From JAABRU01 sp041390465 (lineage in GTDB: Bacteria > Desulfobacterota > Desulfobacteria > Desulfobacterales > Desulfococcaceae), in contig JAWKPW010000002.1 in the NCBI GenBank assembly GCA_041390465.1, positions 1 through 64,000 of the forward strand: a stretch of DNA of 64,000 nucleotides, given 5' to 3'. A program made the position numbers and the translations under genes. The stretch's first letter is position 1. The number at the start of each line of letters is the position of its first letter. The notes under the pieces were generated by a model. It was not told the DNA's origin. It ran no database searches and was given only the letters and a program-made list of their open reading frames with translations. Shown here piece by piece: positions 43,959-52,162 of this stretch.

Positions 43959-44810
43959 ATGGCGGAAAAAAAATATGATCTCATCTTTGAGGGAAAGGTG
44001 GCTGAGGGTCAAAACCGTTCAACGGTTGCAAAAAATCTGATGAATCTGCTCAAAACAGATCAGAGCGGGGTGAAACGCCTTTTTTCCGGTGAGCCCGCAG
44101 TCATCAAAAAAGGCATGGATCGGGAAACGGCCATGAAATACAAACAGGCCGTGAACAAAGCCGGGGCATTGTGCCGGATTGAGGAAACAGGAGCTCCCCC
44201 TGCACCTTTGCCGCAGAAGGAGAAAAAACAGGCTCCCGTCCAAAAATCCGCTGTCGCGGATAAAGCCATAAAACAGAAACAGGTTCCTGAAAAAGCTGCA
44301 AAACCGGAACCACCCAAAGAGACAGCGGACGAAGACAAACCGGAAATGATTCTCTGCCCCCACTGCAATTACCGCCAGAAAACCTCGGCGAAATGCATTA
44401 TGTGCGGAAAGCCCATTACGGAGATCATTGAAGCCGCCCCCCAGATTCAGCCGGTCAGGACCCGGCCCATTCAGCGTCTGCCCAAGACAGGGGAAGTTCT
44501 GCTGACCAATATTGAATCGGTTCCCGGAAGAGAGATTGTTGAACATTTCGGGCTGGTTTCCGGCAATACCATACGGGCCAAGCATGTGGGGAAGGACATT
44601 ATGGCCAGTCTGAAGAATCTGATAGGCGGAGAACTGAAGGGATACACGCAGTTGCTGCAGGAATCCCGTGCACAGGCTGTGGACCGGATGAGGGAGCAGG
44701 CCCGTCAGCTTGGGGCAAATGCAGTGGTCAATGTCCGTTTTTCCACTTCCTCGGTCACACAGGGAGCGGCGGAACTTTATGCATACGGGACAGCGGTCCG
44801 CATTGAGTAA
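43959..44810 (+). CDS. YbjQ-domain protein with N-terminal domain and zinc ribbon
   Basis: A 283-residue fusion from the ATG at 43959. Residues 1-75 form a compact domain (YDLIFEGKVAEGQNRSTVAK, then VKRLFSGEPAVIKKGMDRET) seen at the start of several proteobacterial proteins. A Lys/Pro-rich linker follows to about residue 130, then a zinc ribbon MILCPHCNYRQKTSAKCIMC, and from about residue 180 a YbjQ/DUF74 domain (ESVPGREIVEHFGLVSGNTI, GANAVVNVRF). YbjQ domains form pentamers and may bind metal; the fusion is unusual in pairing it with a ribbon. Confidence 0.7.
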   Translation: MAEKKYDLIFEGKVAEGQNRSTVAKNLMNLLKTDQSGVKRLFSGEPAVIKKGMDRETAMKYKQAVNKAGALCRIEETGAPPAPLPQKEKKQAPVQKSAVADKAIKQKQVPEKAAKPEPPKETADEDKPEMILCPHCNYRQKTSAKCIMCGKPITEIIEAAPQIQPVRTRPIQRLPKTGEVLLTNIESVPGREIVEHFGLVSGNTIRAKHVGKDIMASLKNLIGGELKGYTQLLQESRAQAVDRMREQARQLGANAVVNVRFSTSSVTQGAAELYAYGTAVRIE

Positions 44811-44825
44811 ACTTATCCCCCCTGT

Positions 44826-45521
44826 TTACCAGAACAGAGTCAGAAGACCGTCTTTGACTGTATAGCCCTTCAGACGGTTGAAAAAACGCATTCCCAAAAG
44901 TGATTCCCTCATCTCCGCCTCATTTACGGATGCCGCAACATTTTCCATCCGCAGCAAACCGATTTCCATCCGCTTCAGGATGACAGATGCCCCGCGCCCC
45001 GGGCCGTTTGCCGTCTGATACATGCGATCAAAGCGCAAATTCTCCGGATCAAATCCCAGCCGCCGCGCAGTTTTGGGACTCAGCACAATATCTGTGGCTC
45101 CGGTATCTGCCAGAAAACGGACAGAAACGCCGTCCACATCCGCACGAATATAAAAATGGCCGTCCGGTGAAATCTGGAAAACCATTTTGCCGGGTTCACT
45201 TTGCACGGTTCTGCCGGGAATCAGAGTTCCCAGAACCCGATCCCTGAGTCCGGCCAGTTCAAAACGGTAACTGTATCCCACCGTGAAGACTGCAAATATG
45301 GCTATCCAGATGGAACCATGGCGGATGATTCTGCGGATTTCCGCATTTCCCAACCGATCCCATGATCCTGCGATCAGATAGGTGACAAAGCCTGTCAGGG
45401 CAAGTGCATATAAAATTTCTCCGCTGTCCTGGGCCCATGTCAGGGGTTCGGCCACGCACCGGTTGAGGGCAAGCAGTGCCAGGAGCAAAACCGCGAATAT
45501 TGCAAAAAAACGGGGTTTCAT
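44826..45521 (-). CDS. membrane-anchored retropepsin-like aspartic protease
   Basis: A 231-residue protein: three N-terminal helices (FFAIFAVLLLALLALNRCVA, GEILYALALTGFVTYLIAGS and IWIAIFAVFTVGYSYRF), then a clan AA retropepsin domain with DVDGVSVRFLADTGATDIVL (catalytic DTGA), and LGMRFFNRLKGYTVKDGLLT at the end. Matches the family of bacterial single-lobe proteases (TIGR02281 type), which dimerise. It may process periplasmic proteins. Separated from the upstream DUF77 gene by three bases. Confidence 0.85.
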   Translation of the reverse strand: MKPRFFAIFAVLLLALLALNRCVAEPLTWAQDSGEILYALALTGFVTYLIAGSWDRLGNAEIRRIIRHGSIWIAIFAVFTVGYSYRFELAGLRDRVLGTLIPGRTVQSEPGKMVFQISPDGHFYIRADVDGVSVRFLADTGATDIVLSPKTARRLGFDPENLRFDRMYQTANGPGRGASVILKRMEIGLLRMENVAASVNEAEMRESLLGMRFFNRLKGYTVKDGLLTLFW

Positions 45522-45524
45522 AAC

Positions 45525-45836
45525 CTACAGACTGACCTTTCCGATTTTTTCTTCCACTGATCGGATTTTTCCCTGCATACGGTTTTCTTTTCCCCTGCGG
45601 ATGTCAAATTTGACCGTGCTGTAAATCCGGTTTGCATCCTTTGCCAGTATGTCATGGGATTTGCGGATAATGTCCAAAGCCTGATCCAGAGTATCGGTTT
45701 CCATCACTGTTCCCATGGGGGTCAGGCTGAAGGAAACACCGGAATCCCGGATCATTTCTATGATTTTGCTGACATATCTGCTCACGCTTTCCCCCTTGTC
45801 TGTGGGAAACATGGCAAACTCTGTGAGAACCGACAT
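45525..45836 (-). CDS. MTH1187-family (DUF77) thiamine-binding-like protein
   Basis: A 103-residue protein starting MSVLTEFAMFPTDKGESVSR, with SGVSFSLTPMGTVMETDTLD and a helical middle (QALDIIRKSHDILAK), which is the MTH1187/YkoF-like ferredoxin fold. Some members bind hydroxymethylpyrimidine or thiamine; here no thiamine gene is adjacent. It heads a two-gene unit with the retropepsin-like protease. Confidence 0.82.
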   Translation of the reverse strand: MSVLTEFAMFPTDKGESVSRYVSKIIEMIRDSGVSFSLTPMGTVMETDTLDQALDIIRKSHDILAKDANRIYSTVKFDIRRGKENRMQGKIRSVEEKIGKVSL

Positions 45837-45883
45837 AATTCATGCCCCTTTGCGTACGCAGCTGAAAGTTTTGGATATTGAAA

Positions 45884-45917
45884 AAAAACCGGATTTTTCC
45901 GAAAAATCCGGTTTTTC
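45884..45917. repeat. CCGGATTTTTCCGAAAAATCCGG palindrome
   Basis: AAAAACCGGATTTTTCC-GAAAAATCCGGTTTTT is a near-perfect 16-bp stem. It is the third of four copies (7577-7609, 9138-9168, 51891-51923). Here it lies alone between the DUF77 start and the caspase-gene end, and its T run could also act as a bidirectional terminator. Confidence 0.6.
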
Positions 45918-45953
45918 TGAAAAGGCTGCGCCTGAAAATTTATGCTGACTTGT

Positions 45954-46868
45954 TTATCTCAATTTTTCATACTGGGGTATCTGCTCACCGCCGGACTGCT
46001 GCCGGACAGTTGCAAGGGTTTTTTCAAACACCTGATTCCAGTCCGGCTGGGAAGAACTCAGTGCCGCATTCAGATTGGAAACAAAGGCCGCTGTGAAAAG
46101 TCCCCCGCTGCTGTCATCCCCATAGGAAAACTGACCGGGAGCGGAGCCGCTGGCCGCGATGCAAGTCTGTGAGGTCAGAAACATCTGCCGGACAGCATTG
46201 TAACTCAACTGACGCCGGTGAAGAACCCGTGCCTCTGCCCGCGCCACCACTTCATTGCAGCAGTCGGCCAGCGCAATAAACTGCCGGGGATTCTTTGCCT
46301 TGATTTTTGCAATCACATCGGCAAAATCTGCTGTTCCGTCAACTGTATCCAGCAGAGGCCAGCGGCCTGCTGTGGACTGATACCGGTGCCCGTGTCCCGC
46401 GTATAAAAACACAATGACATCACTGCTTTTCACTGCGGGATATTCAATGGCCCGCAGCATGTTGTGCCGGGTGGCCGAGTCTCCGGTCAGCACAATTTTT
46501 TTCAGCACCAGTTCCCCATTGCTCTGACGGACAATGTCTTCCATCAGGCTCTGCATGTTTTGGGAATCAACCGCAACAGAGCGGCCAATCTTGCTGTCAT
46601 TGGTATCTGCCACAATGATCAGGCGCAGAGCAGGAACAGTGGAGCTGTCTGACTGCGGCGGAGTGTAAGTCGGGGCTGAAGGCGCTGGCTGCTGCGGAAC
46701 CGGTGTCACAGCAGGAGAAGTGCTTCCGGCCGGCACAGAAGCGGGCTGGGGAGCGGGCTCCTTTTTAAGACAGGAACTGAGACTCAGCACCAGCAGGGAC
46801 ATGAGAAAAACATGCAATGCCACTTGGGAAAATCTGTTTTTTTCCTTTGAAACCGTCTGGTTCATCAT
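45954..46868 (-). CDS. caspase-fold (C14) lipoprotein
   Basis: A 304-residue protein with a lipobox (LVLSLSSCLKKE, Cys near residue 33), a Pro-rich linker (APQPASVPAGS... to about residue 75) and a caspase/metacaspase domain. The catalytic His is in VFLYAGHGHRYQS, and the Cys in FIALADCCNEVVARAEARVL; SGSAPGQFSYGDDSSGGLFT gives the S1 pocket region. It would act outside the cytoplasm, anchored to a membrane. Most bacterial metacaspases are cytoplasmic or fused to repeats, so a lipid-anchored one is notable. A second lipoprotein follows upstream at 46890. Confidence 0.8.
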   Translation of the reverse strand: MMNQTVSKEKNRFSQVALHVFLMSLLVLSLSSCLKKEPAPQPASVPAGSTSPAVTPVPQQPAPSAPTYTPPQSDSSTVPALRLIIVADTNDSKIGRSVAVDSQNMQSLMEDIVRQSNGELVLKKIVLTGDSATRHNMLRAIEYPAVKSSDVIVFLYAGHGHRYQSTAGRWPLLDTVDGTADFADVIAKIKAKNPRQFIALADCCNEVVARAEARVLHRRQLSYNAVRQMFLTSQTCIAASGSAPGQFSYGDDSSGGLFTAAFVSNLNAALSSSQPDWNQVFEKTLATVRQQSGGEQIPQYEKLR

Positions 46869-46889
46869 CCTGATCTCTCCTTGTTTTTT

Positions 46890-47453
46890 TTATTTGTCGT
46901 CAAATGCCTGATGCATTATTTCATGCAGGGCAGCGGCCGCTTCTTTGCTGATGTCCTCCTCTTTCTGCATATCCCGGAAGGAAAAACACCACTGACGGCT
47001 GTTGAAATCAATGGCAATATCAAAATATTCGCCCCTCCCCATCACGCGCAGGGCATGGGAAGGCCGAAGTCTTGTTCTTTTGGACCACTGAAATTCATAG
47101 GAGGAGGCAGAGAACAGCATCCTTTTGACGGCTTCCATGTCTCTTCCTTTCAGATCACTGGCCCCGTGAAACTGCCGGATACCCCTGTATGATCTGTCCT
47201 GTTCCCGCAAGATTCCGGATTCTGCCAAACCGGTAGGTCTCCATTTTCTCAACCCGTTCCATGACAGAAAGAACTGCCGGGCCAGAAAGTTCCTGACCTC
47301 TGCATCCGCCCTGCCGATTTCCGTCCCCGCGAACCGCATTGGCCGTGCATCAGGCGATGGTTCCGGTTTTCGGGTATTATTACCGGTTCTGCACGAAAAA
47401 CAGGTCAGAAACAGGGAGAGAAGCGACAGACATACAAAAAATTTTCTTTTCAT
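46890..47453 (-). CDS. lipoprotein of unknown function
   Basis: A 187-residue protein: MKRKFFVCLSLLSLFLTCFS then CRTGNN, a lipobox (CFSC, Cys about 21). The mature part is rich in Arg and aromatic residues (FFLSWNGLRKWRPTGLAESG, SYEFQWSKRTRLRPSH, YFDIAIDFNSRQWCFSFRDM) and ends in an Ala-rich helix. It lies 21 bases upstream of the caspase-fold lipoprotein on the same strand, so the two are probably co-expressed. No family was recognised; it could be a substrate, adaptor or inhibitor of its neighbour. Confidence 0.6.
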   Translation of the reverse strand: MKRKFFVCLSLLSLFLTCFSCRTGNNTRKPEPSPDARPMRFAGTEIGRADAEVRNFLARQFFLSWNGLRKWRPTGLAESGILREQDRSYRGIRQFHGASDLKGRDMEAVKRMLFSASSYEFQWSKRTRLRPSHALRVMGRGEYFDIAIDFNSRQWCFSFRDMQKEEDISKEAAAALHEIMHQAFDDK

Positions 47454-47810
47454 AAAAACACCTCAGGCAGACAACTGTTTATGGTTTCACATCATACAAA
47501 AGACTTGCTGAAAAAAACAGAAAAATCTCTGTTTATGCATTATGCTGTTTCGAATTTTTCTCTGTTTTCCCTTTGTCAAAGTCACTGTATCAGCGTAACC
47601 TGCAAAGATCAACTCTGTCGTGAAAAAAATATGGAGCATATGCTGAAGTGAAGGCCCAGCATTCTGATTTTTTTTCAGACATGCAGGACAAAAACACATC
47701 CGGAGCCGTGTGCGGAGAGTAACCCTGTTTTTTTTTGATTGATTTCATACGGCATTTTCCGGTATAAGACTGCATATCTGTTTTTTTGTGAAAAGCGGAC
47801 AGATTTTGGG

Positions 47811-47919
47811 GCCTATGCAGTTGGATTTCAACCTCCTGATTTTTATGGATGCAAATCTTGCATTGCACAAATCGGGTTGTGCAAAATCAGGCAGTTGAAA
47901 ACCAACTGCGCAAGTCCTT
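47811..47919. repeat. CAGGAGTT-family inverted-repeat element, copy 2
   Basis: Shares AGTTGxATTTxAACCTCxTGATTTTTAT, GCACAAA.CGG and AAAATCAGxxAGTTGAAAA with the 3502-3614 element and ends AACTGCGCAAGTCCTT. It is in the 5' flank of the large surface-protein gene, 35 bases before its start. The remainder of 47454-47810 has no recognisable gene. Confidence 0.6.
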
Positions 47920-47953
47920 ACATTTTTTAACATTTTTTCAGGGAGGAAAACAA

Positions 47954-50900
47954 ATGAGATTTTGTCAAATGAAATATGGAAAACTGCCATGCCTGTTTTT
48001 CAGTTTTCTGATACTGATGCTCCATTTCGGAATTCCCGAAGCCCATGCGGCTGCGCCGGTAATATCCCAGATTGACAGTCAGACAACAAAGGAGGATACA
48101 GCCGTCACGGTTGCCTTCACCATCAACGCGAACACTTCCCCTTTTCCCTTTCCCTTTGAGACGCCTTCTCAGGATACATCCGTCACGGTGACAGCGAATT
48201 CAGACAACCGTGTTCTCATCCCCACTGCCAATATTGTCCACAGCAGCAGCGGAACGGATCACTCTGTGACCATCACACCGGCGGCCAACCAGTATGGTCA
48301 GGCCACCATCATCCTTACAGCCGATGACGGTTCCTATTCTTCCATGCGTTCCTTTGTGCTTACCGTCACCTCTGTCAATGACGCGCCTGCGGTGACGGTT
48401 CCGGAGGCACAGACTGTGGAAGAGGATGGAGAATTCATTTTTGGATCAACCGCTGCAAAAACCATTTCTGTTTCCGATGTTGACGCAGGAAGCAATGCAG
48501 TGGAGACAACAGTAAGTGTCTCTCATGGCACACTGACTGCCGGAAGTGCATCCGGTTCCGGCATTACCGGCAATCAGACTTCAGCAGTTAAACTGACCGG
48601 GACAATTGAGCAGATCAGCAACTGGCTGAACGGACTGATCTATGCACCGGATGCAGACTGGAACGGCACAGACACCCTTACCGTAACCATCAATGACAAG
48701 GGACACAGCGGAGAAAATACCGGTTCTGTATTTCCCTTTCCCTTTCTTGGCAATTCCCTGTCTGACAGCAAAACCCTTGCCCTCACCGTAACTCCGGTCA
48801 ATGATTCTCTGTCTCTCGGAATTCCCCAGACTGTTCAGGTGACAGACGAGGATACAGACCTGCTTTTCCGTGCGGATACCGGAAACGCTGTATCTGTGAC
48901 AGATGCGGACGGCATTGCCGGAGAGTTTGAGGTGGAAATGGAGGCAGAAAACGGCAGCATGTCCGTTCCGGAAGATACGGAACTGACCGTGGAAAGTGAG
49001 GGAGAAGGCCATCTTCGGCTCAGAGGAACCCTGTCCCGGATCAATACGGCACTGGCCGGACTGACATACGAACCGGGTTCTGACTGGCACGGAGAGGAAA
49101 CTCTGAGCTTTACAGCACGGGATCTGGTCAATTCCGAGACAAAGACAGGTGAAATTGCCATACAGGTGAATTCTGTCAATGACGCACCGGTGCTGGACAA
49201 CAGCGCGGAAATCATTCTGGCATCAGTTGTCATGAATGATGACACCCCGCCGGAAAACCGGGTTGCAGATATAACAGAGAATGCGGCTGCGGATGCGGAT
49301 GAAGAAGAGGATGAGCCTGGCATGGCTGTGGTTTCCGCGGACAATGCCATTGGCACATGGGAATATTCTGTGAACAACGGAGCTGACTGGACCGCATTCG
49401 GTGCGGATCTGTCCGCAGGCAGTGCCATGCTTCTTTCCGCAGACGATCTGATCCGCTTTGTGCCCCTTCCGGATCAGACCGGCAAAGCATTTATCACTTT
49501 CCGTGCCTGGGATGGCAGTGACGGAAAAAGCGCGGGAAGCACTGCGGATACAAGTGAAAACGGCGGAGCAGCCGCATTCAGTCAGAAAATTGCCACTGCT
49601 TCTGTCACGATATCAGAAATTCCCGGCCCCGGACTCTCGGTTCAGGCAAATGCAGGCGCGGATCAGGAGGTCACGGAAGGGAACACGGTCACGCTGAACG
49701 GAGCAGAGTCTGTCATTCCGGATGATGCGGAAATTTCCGTTGAATGGACACAGGAGAACAATGGCATAAGTGTGACGCTTTCCGATATCCATTCTCTGAC
49801 CCCCTCTTTTACTGCTCCGGAAGTGGGCACAGAAGGCATTGAACTGATCTTCACCCTGATTCTGAGAGATACGGCAGGCAATGCTTGGACCGATTCCACT
49901 GCGGTCAAAGTGAAAGACAGCAGCCCCGCATCTCTCAAAGCGAAGGCCGGCGCGGATCAGGAAGTGGCAGAAGGAGCGGTGGTGACACTGGACGGTTCAG
50001 CCTCTTCCATCCCTGCCGGAGTTTCGCCCCTGTACAACTGGGAAAAAACATCCGGTCCCGATGTTGCGCTGTCGAGCCCCAATGCGGCATCCACAACATT
50101 TGTGGCCCCGAATGTGGCATCCGGCACGCAGACAGTGCTGGTCTTCAGGCTGACGGTCAGTGACAGCAGCGGAAATTCTGACGCGGACACTATAACGGTG
50201 AAGGTGAGCAAATCTGTTGCAAACCAGTTGCCTGTGGCAAATGCCGGTGCGAATCAGAATGTGAAAAAAGGGGATACCGTGACACTCAGCGGCGCGGCTT
50301 CCTATGATCCGGACGGCACTGTTGCGGCATGGCAATGGAAGGAACTTTCCAATGGGGCTGTGATACTCACAACTCCGGACAGTGTCAGCACCACCTTTAC
50401 CGCCCCTTCCGGCGGAAGCACGGGGAAAACACTGACTTTTGAACTCACGGTCACGGACAATGCCGGCCAGCAGGCCAAGGATACGGTGACAGTATCTGTC
50501 GCTGCGGACAATGGGAATCTGCCTGTGGCAAATGCCGGCGCGAATCAGAATGTGAAAAAAGGCGACACCGTTACACTGAACGGTTCCGGTTCCTATGATC
50601 CGGACGGCAGTATCGTGACCTGGCAGTGGAAAGAGCTTTCCACTGCGGCTGTGGCACTCTCAACACCCGCGAATGTCAGCACAACCTTTACCGCCCCTTC
50701 CGGCGGAACCGCCGGAAAAACACTGACTTTTGAACTAACGGTCACGGACAATGCGGGCCAGCAGGCCAAAGATACGGTAACGGTATATGTGGGGGCAGAC
50801 AGTGTGATTCCCGGGCCGGGACAGGGAGAGGAAAGCGTTCCTGTCACTGAGGGGGGAACCATCACCCTGAAAGGCTCGGAAGCAGGAGATTTTCCATCAG

Positions 50901-51661
50901 ATGCATCCTATTCATGGGTGCAGCTTTCCGGGCCTGCTGTGGAACTGTCCAATGCAAATATCGCGGATCCCAGCTTTGTGACCCCCGCAGTGGGCGCAGG
51001 AGGAGCGGATCTGGCATTCCAGCTTACGGTGACAAGCGGCGGCAGTCAGGTATACAGAGGAACCGTCACGGTAAAGGTTCTGGATAACGGCATTGTCATC
51101 ACCGGAGCGCCCGAAGGGGTTCTGACATTTAAGCCGGTCACGACCGTGCAAATGGGCATCAGCATCGGCAACAGCGGAAAACTGATCCGGCTGGATGCAG
51201 TGGACCCCGCGTCCATCACAGACAGCCGGAACCGGCCGGAAAGCATGATTTACGGACTGATCCACATGGAAATCAGAACCGCCAAAGCCGGAGATACGGT
51301 TCCGGTCACGCTGTATCTGAACAATGCCGTGTCAGACGGGTACAAATGGTACAAATACAGTGAGAACAACGGATGGAGTGATTTCAGCGCCAATACGGTC
51401 ATCAGTGCGGATCGGAAACAGATAACCCTGACACTTACGGACGGCGGTGCGGGAGACAGTGACGGGCTGGTCAACGGCATCATCACGGATCCCTCAGGGC
51501 TTGGCAAACCCTCTTCCGGGACTTCCCAAAGCAGCAGCGGAGCCGGAGATGACGGCGGCTGCTTTGTCCGCTCTGCCTGTTCCGGTCTGCCCAATGTTCT
51601 GAGCGATGCTTGGATACATTTTCTGTCTGGATTGTCCGGAAATACATCAGGACAGAAATAG
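47954..51661 (+). CDS. large cell-surface protein with Ig/cadherin-like and PKD-like repeats
   Basis: A 1235-residue secreted protein; start at 47954 after GGGAGGA, signal peptide with core CLFFSFLILMLHFGIPEAHA. Residues ~25-520 hold three cadherin-like modules introduced by TTKEDTAVTVAF, AQTVEEDGEFIF and QVTDEDTDLLF. About residues 550-960 hold K319L/PKD-type modules (ANAGADQEVTEGNTVTLNG, AGADQEVAEGAVVTLDG), two almost identical (50220-50510 and 50517-50800). A choice-of-anchor U-like domain follows (VLTFKPVTTVQMGISIGNSG), and GGCFVRSACSG lies near the C-terminus. An adhesin or sheath-type protein; no sortase in the window. Confidence 0.85.
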   Translation: MRFCQMKYGKLPCLFFSFLILMLHFGIPEAHAAAPVISQIDSQTTKEDTAVTVAFTINANTSPFPFPFETPSQDTSVTVTANSDNRVLIPTANIVHSSSGTDHSVTITPAANQYGQATIILTADDGSYSSMRSFVLTVTSVNDAPAVTVPEAQTVEEDGEFIFGSTAAKTISVSDVDAGSNAVETTVSVSHGTLTAGSASGSGITGNQTSAVKLTGTIEQISNWLNGLIYAPDADWNGTDTLTVTINDKGHSGENTGSVFPFPFLGNSLSDSKTLALTVTPVNDSLSLGIPQTVQVTDEDTDLLFRADTGNAVSVTDADGIAGEFEVEMEAENGSMSVPEDTELTVESEGEGHLRLRGTLSRINTALAGLTYEPGSDWHGEETLSFTARDLVNSETKTGEIAIQVNSVNDAPVLDNSAEIILASVVMNDDTPPENRVADITENAAADADEEEDEPGMAVVSADNAIGTWEYSVNNGADWTAFGADLSAGSAMLLSADDLIRFVPLPDQTGKAFITFRAWDGSDGKSAGSTADTSENGGAAAFSQKIATASVTISEIPGPGLSVQANAGADQEVTEGNTVTLNGAESVIPDDAEISVEWTQENNGISVTLSDIHSLTPSFTAPEVGTEGIELIFTLILRDTAGNAWTDSTAVKVKDSSPASLKAKAGADQEVAEGAVVTLDGSASSIPAGVSPLYNWEKTSGPDVALSSPNAASTTFVAPNVASGTQTVLVFRLTVSDSSGNSDADTITVKVSKSVANQLPVANAGANQNVKKGDTVTLSGAASYDPDGTVAAWQWKELSNGAVILTTPDSVSTTFTAPSGGSTGKTLTFELTVTDNAGQQAKDTVTVSVAADNGNLPVANAGANQNVKKGDTVTLNGSGSYDPDGSIVTWQWKELSTAAVALSTPANVSTTFTAPSGGTAGKTLTFELTVTDNAGQQAKDTVTVYVGADSVIPGPGQGEESVPVTEGGTITLKGSEAGDFPSDASYSWVQLSGPAVELSNANIADPSFVTPAVGAGGADLAFQLTVTSGGSQVYRGTVTVKVLDNGIVITGAPEGVLTFKPVTTVQMGISIGNSGKLIRLDAVDPASITDSRNRPESMIYGLIHMEIRTAKAGDTVPVTLYLNNAVSDGYKWYKYSENNGWSDFSANTVISADRKQITLTLTDGGAGDSDGLVNGIITDPSGLGKPSSGTSQSSSGAGDDGGCFVRSACSGLPNVLSDAWIHFLSGLSGNTSGQK

Positions 51662-51698
51662 TCTCTCTGTTTCACTGATTTTGCACATCTTCATACCA

Positions 51699-51757
51699 AT
51701 GAAAGTCGGTATCCGGAATATATTGGAATTACCGGATTCCGGCTTTCTCCGGGATGA
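51699..51757. repeat. dispersed CCGGATTCCGG repeat
   Basis: ATGAAAGTCGGTATCCGGAA and ACCGGATTCCGGCTTTCTCC flank a central ATATATTGGAATT; GGGATGACG closes the copy. Same family as 1768-1828. It sits 38 bases past the surface-protein stop. Confidence 0.55.
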
Positions 51758-51828
51758 CGCTCAAAGAGAGAAACTGTCTGATTTTTTTTATTAGGTTCTG
51801 TTGACATTTTATCTCAGCCATATGAGTG

Positions 51829-51962
51829 ATACCGATTCCCCATTGAAAAGATACTTGCAAGCAGGAAAAAAAGAGGTTTCCGTGTGTTCAAAAAACCGGA
51901 TTTTTCGGAAAAATCCGGTTTTTCTGAAAAACTTATGTTTCAGATCCATGGGGAATTGGTAT
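51829..51962. repeat. MITE-like element carrying a nested CCGGATTTTT palindrome
   Basis: ATACCGATTCCCCATTGAAA (left) and CCATGGGGAATTGGTAT (right) are the usual terminal motif. Inside, at 51891-51923, is the palindrome AAAAACCGGATTTTTCGGAAAAATCCGGTTTTT that also occurs alone elsewhere, so one repeat family is nested in another. Confidence 0.65.
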
Positions 51963-51963
51963 G

Positions 51964-52066
51964 ATACCGATTCCCCATTGAAATTTTAACCGCAAAGGAC
52001 ACAAAGATGGCACAAAGGTCACAAAAAAACTGACAGCACTGTATAAAATCAACGGCGAATCTGTAT
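51964..52066. repeat. MITE-like element with AACCGCAAAGGACACAAAG interior
   Basis: Begins ATACCGATTCCCCATTGAAA directly after the previous element and ends CAACGGCGAATCTGTAT. The interior TTTTAACCGCAAAGGACACA plus AAGATGGCACAAAGGTCAC recurs, inverted, in 54096-54218 and alone at 63875-63905. It lies in the leader of the 597-residue orphan gene (starts at 52163). Confidence 0.6.
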
Positions 52067-52162
52067 AATATTAACCAATTATATAATAAAGAGACAAAAT
52101 GTTTGTGAACCGGGAGAATTCCCGATTTTTTCCACAGACTTTTTTCACTTTGGGAGGATATT

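Noticed and set aside
50220..50800. Repeats that might be a CRISPR array.
   Set aside because: They are 290-bp protein-coding module repeats in frame, not short direct repeats with spacers. No CRISPR was found in the window.
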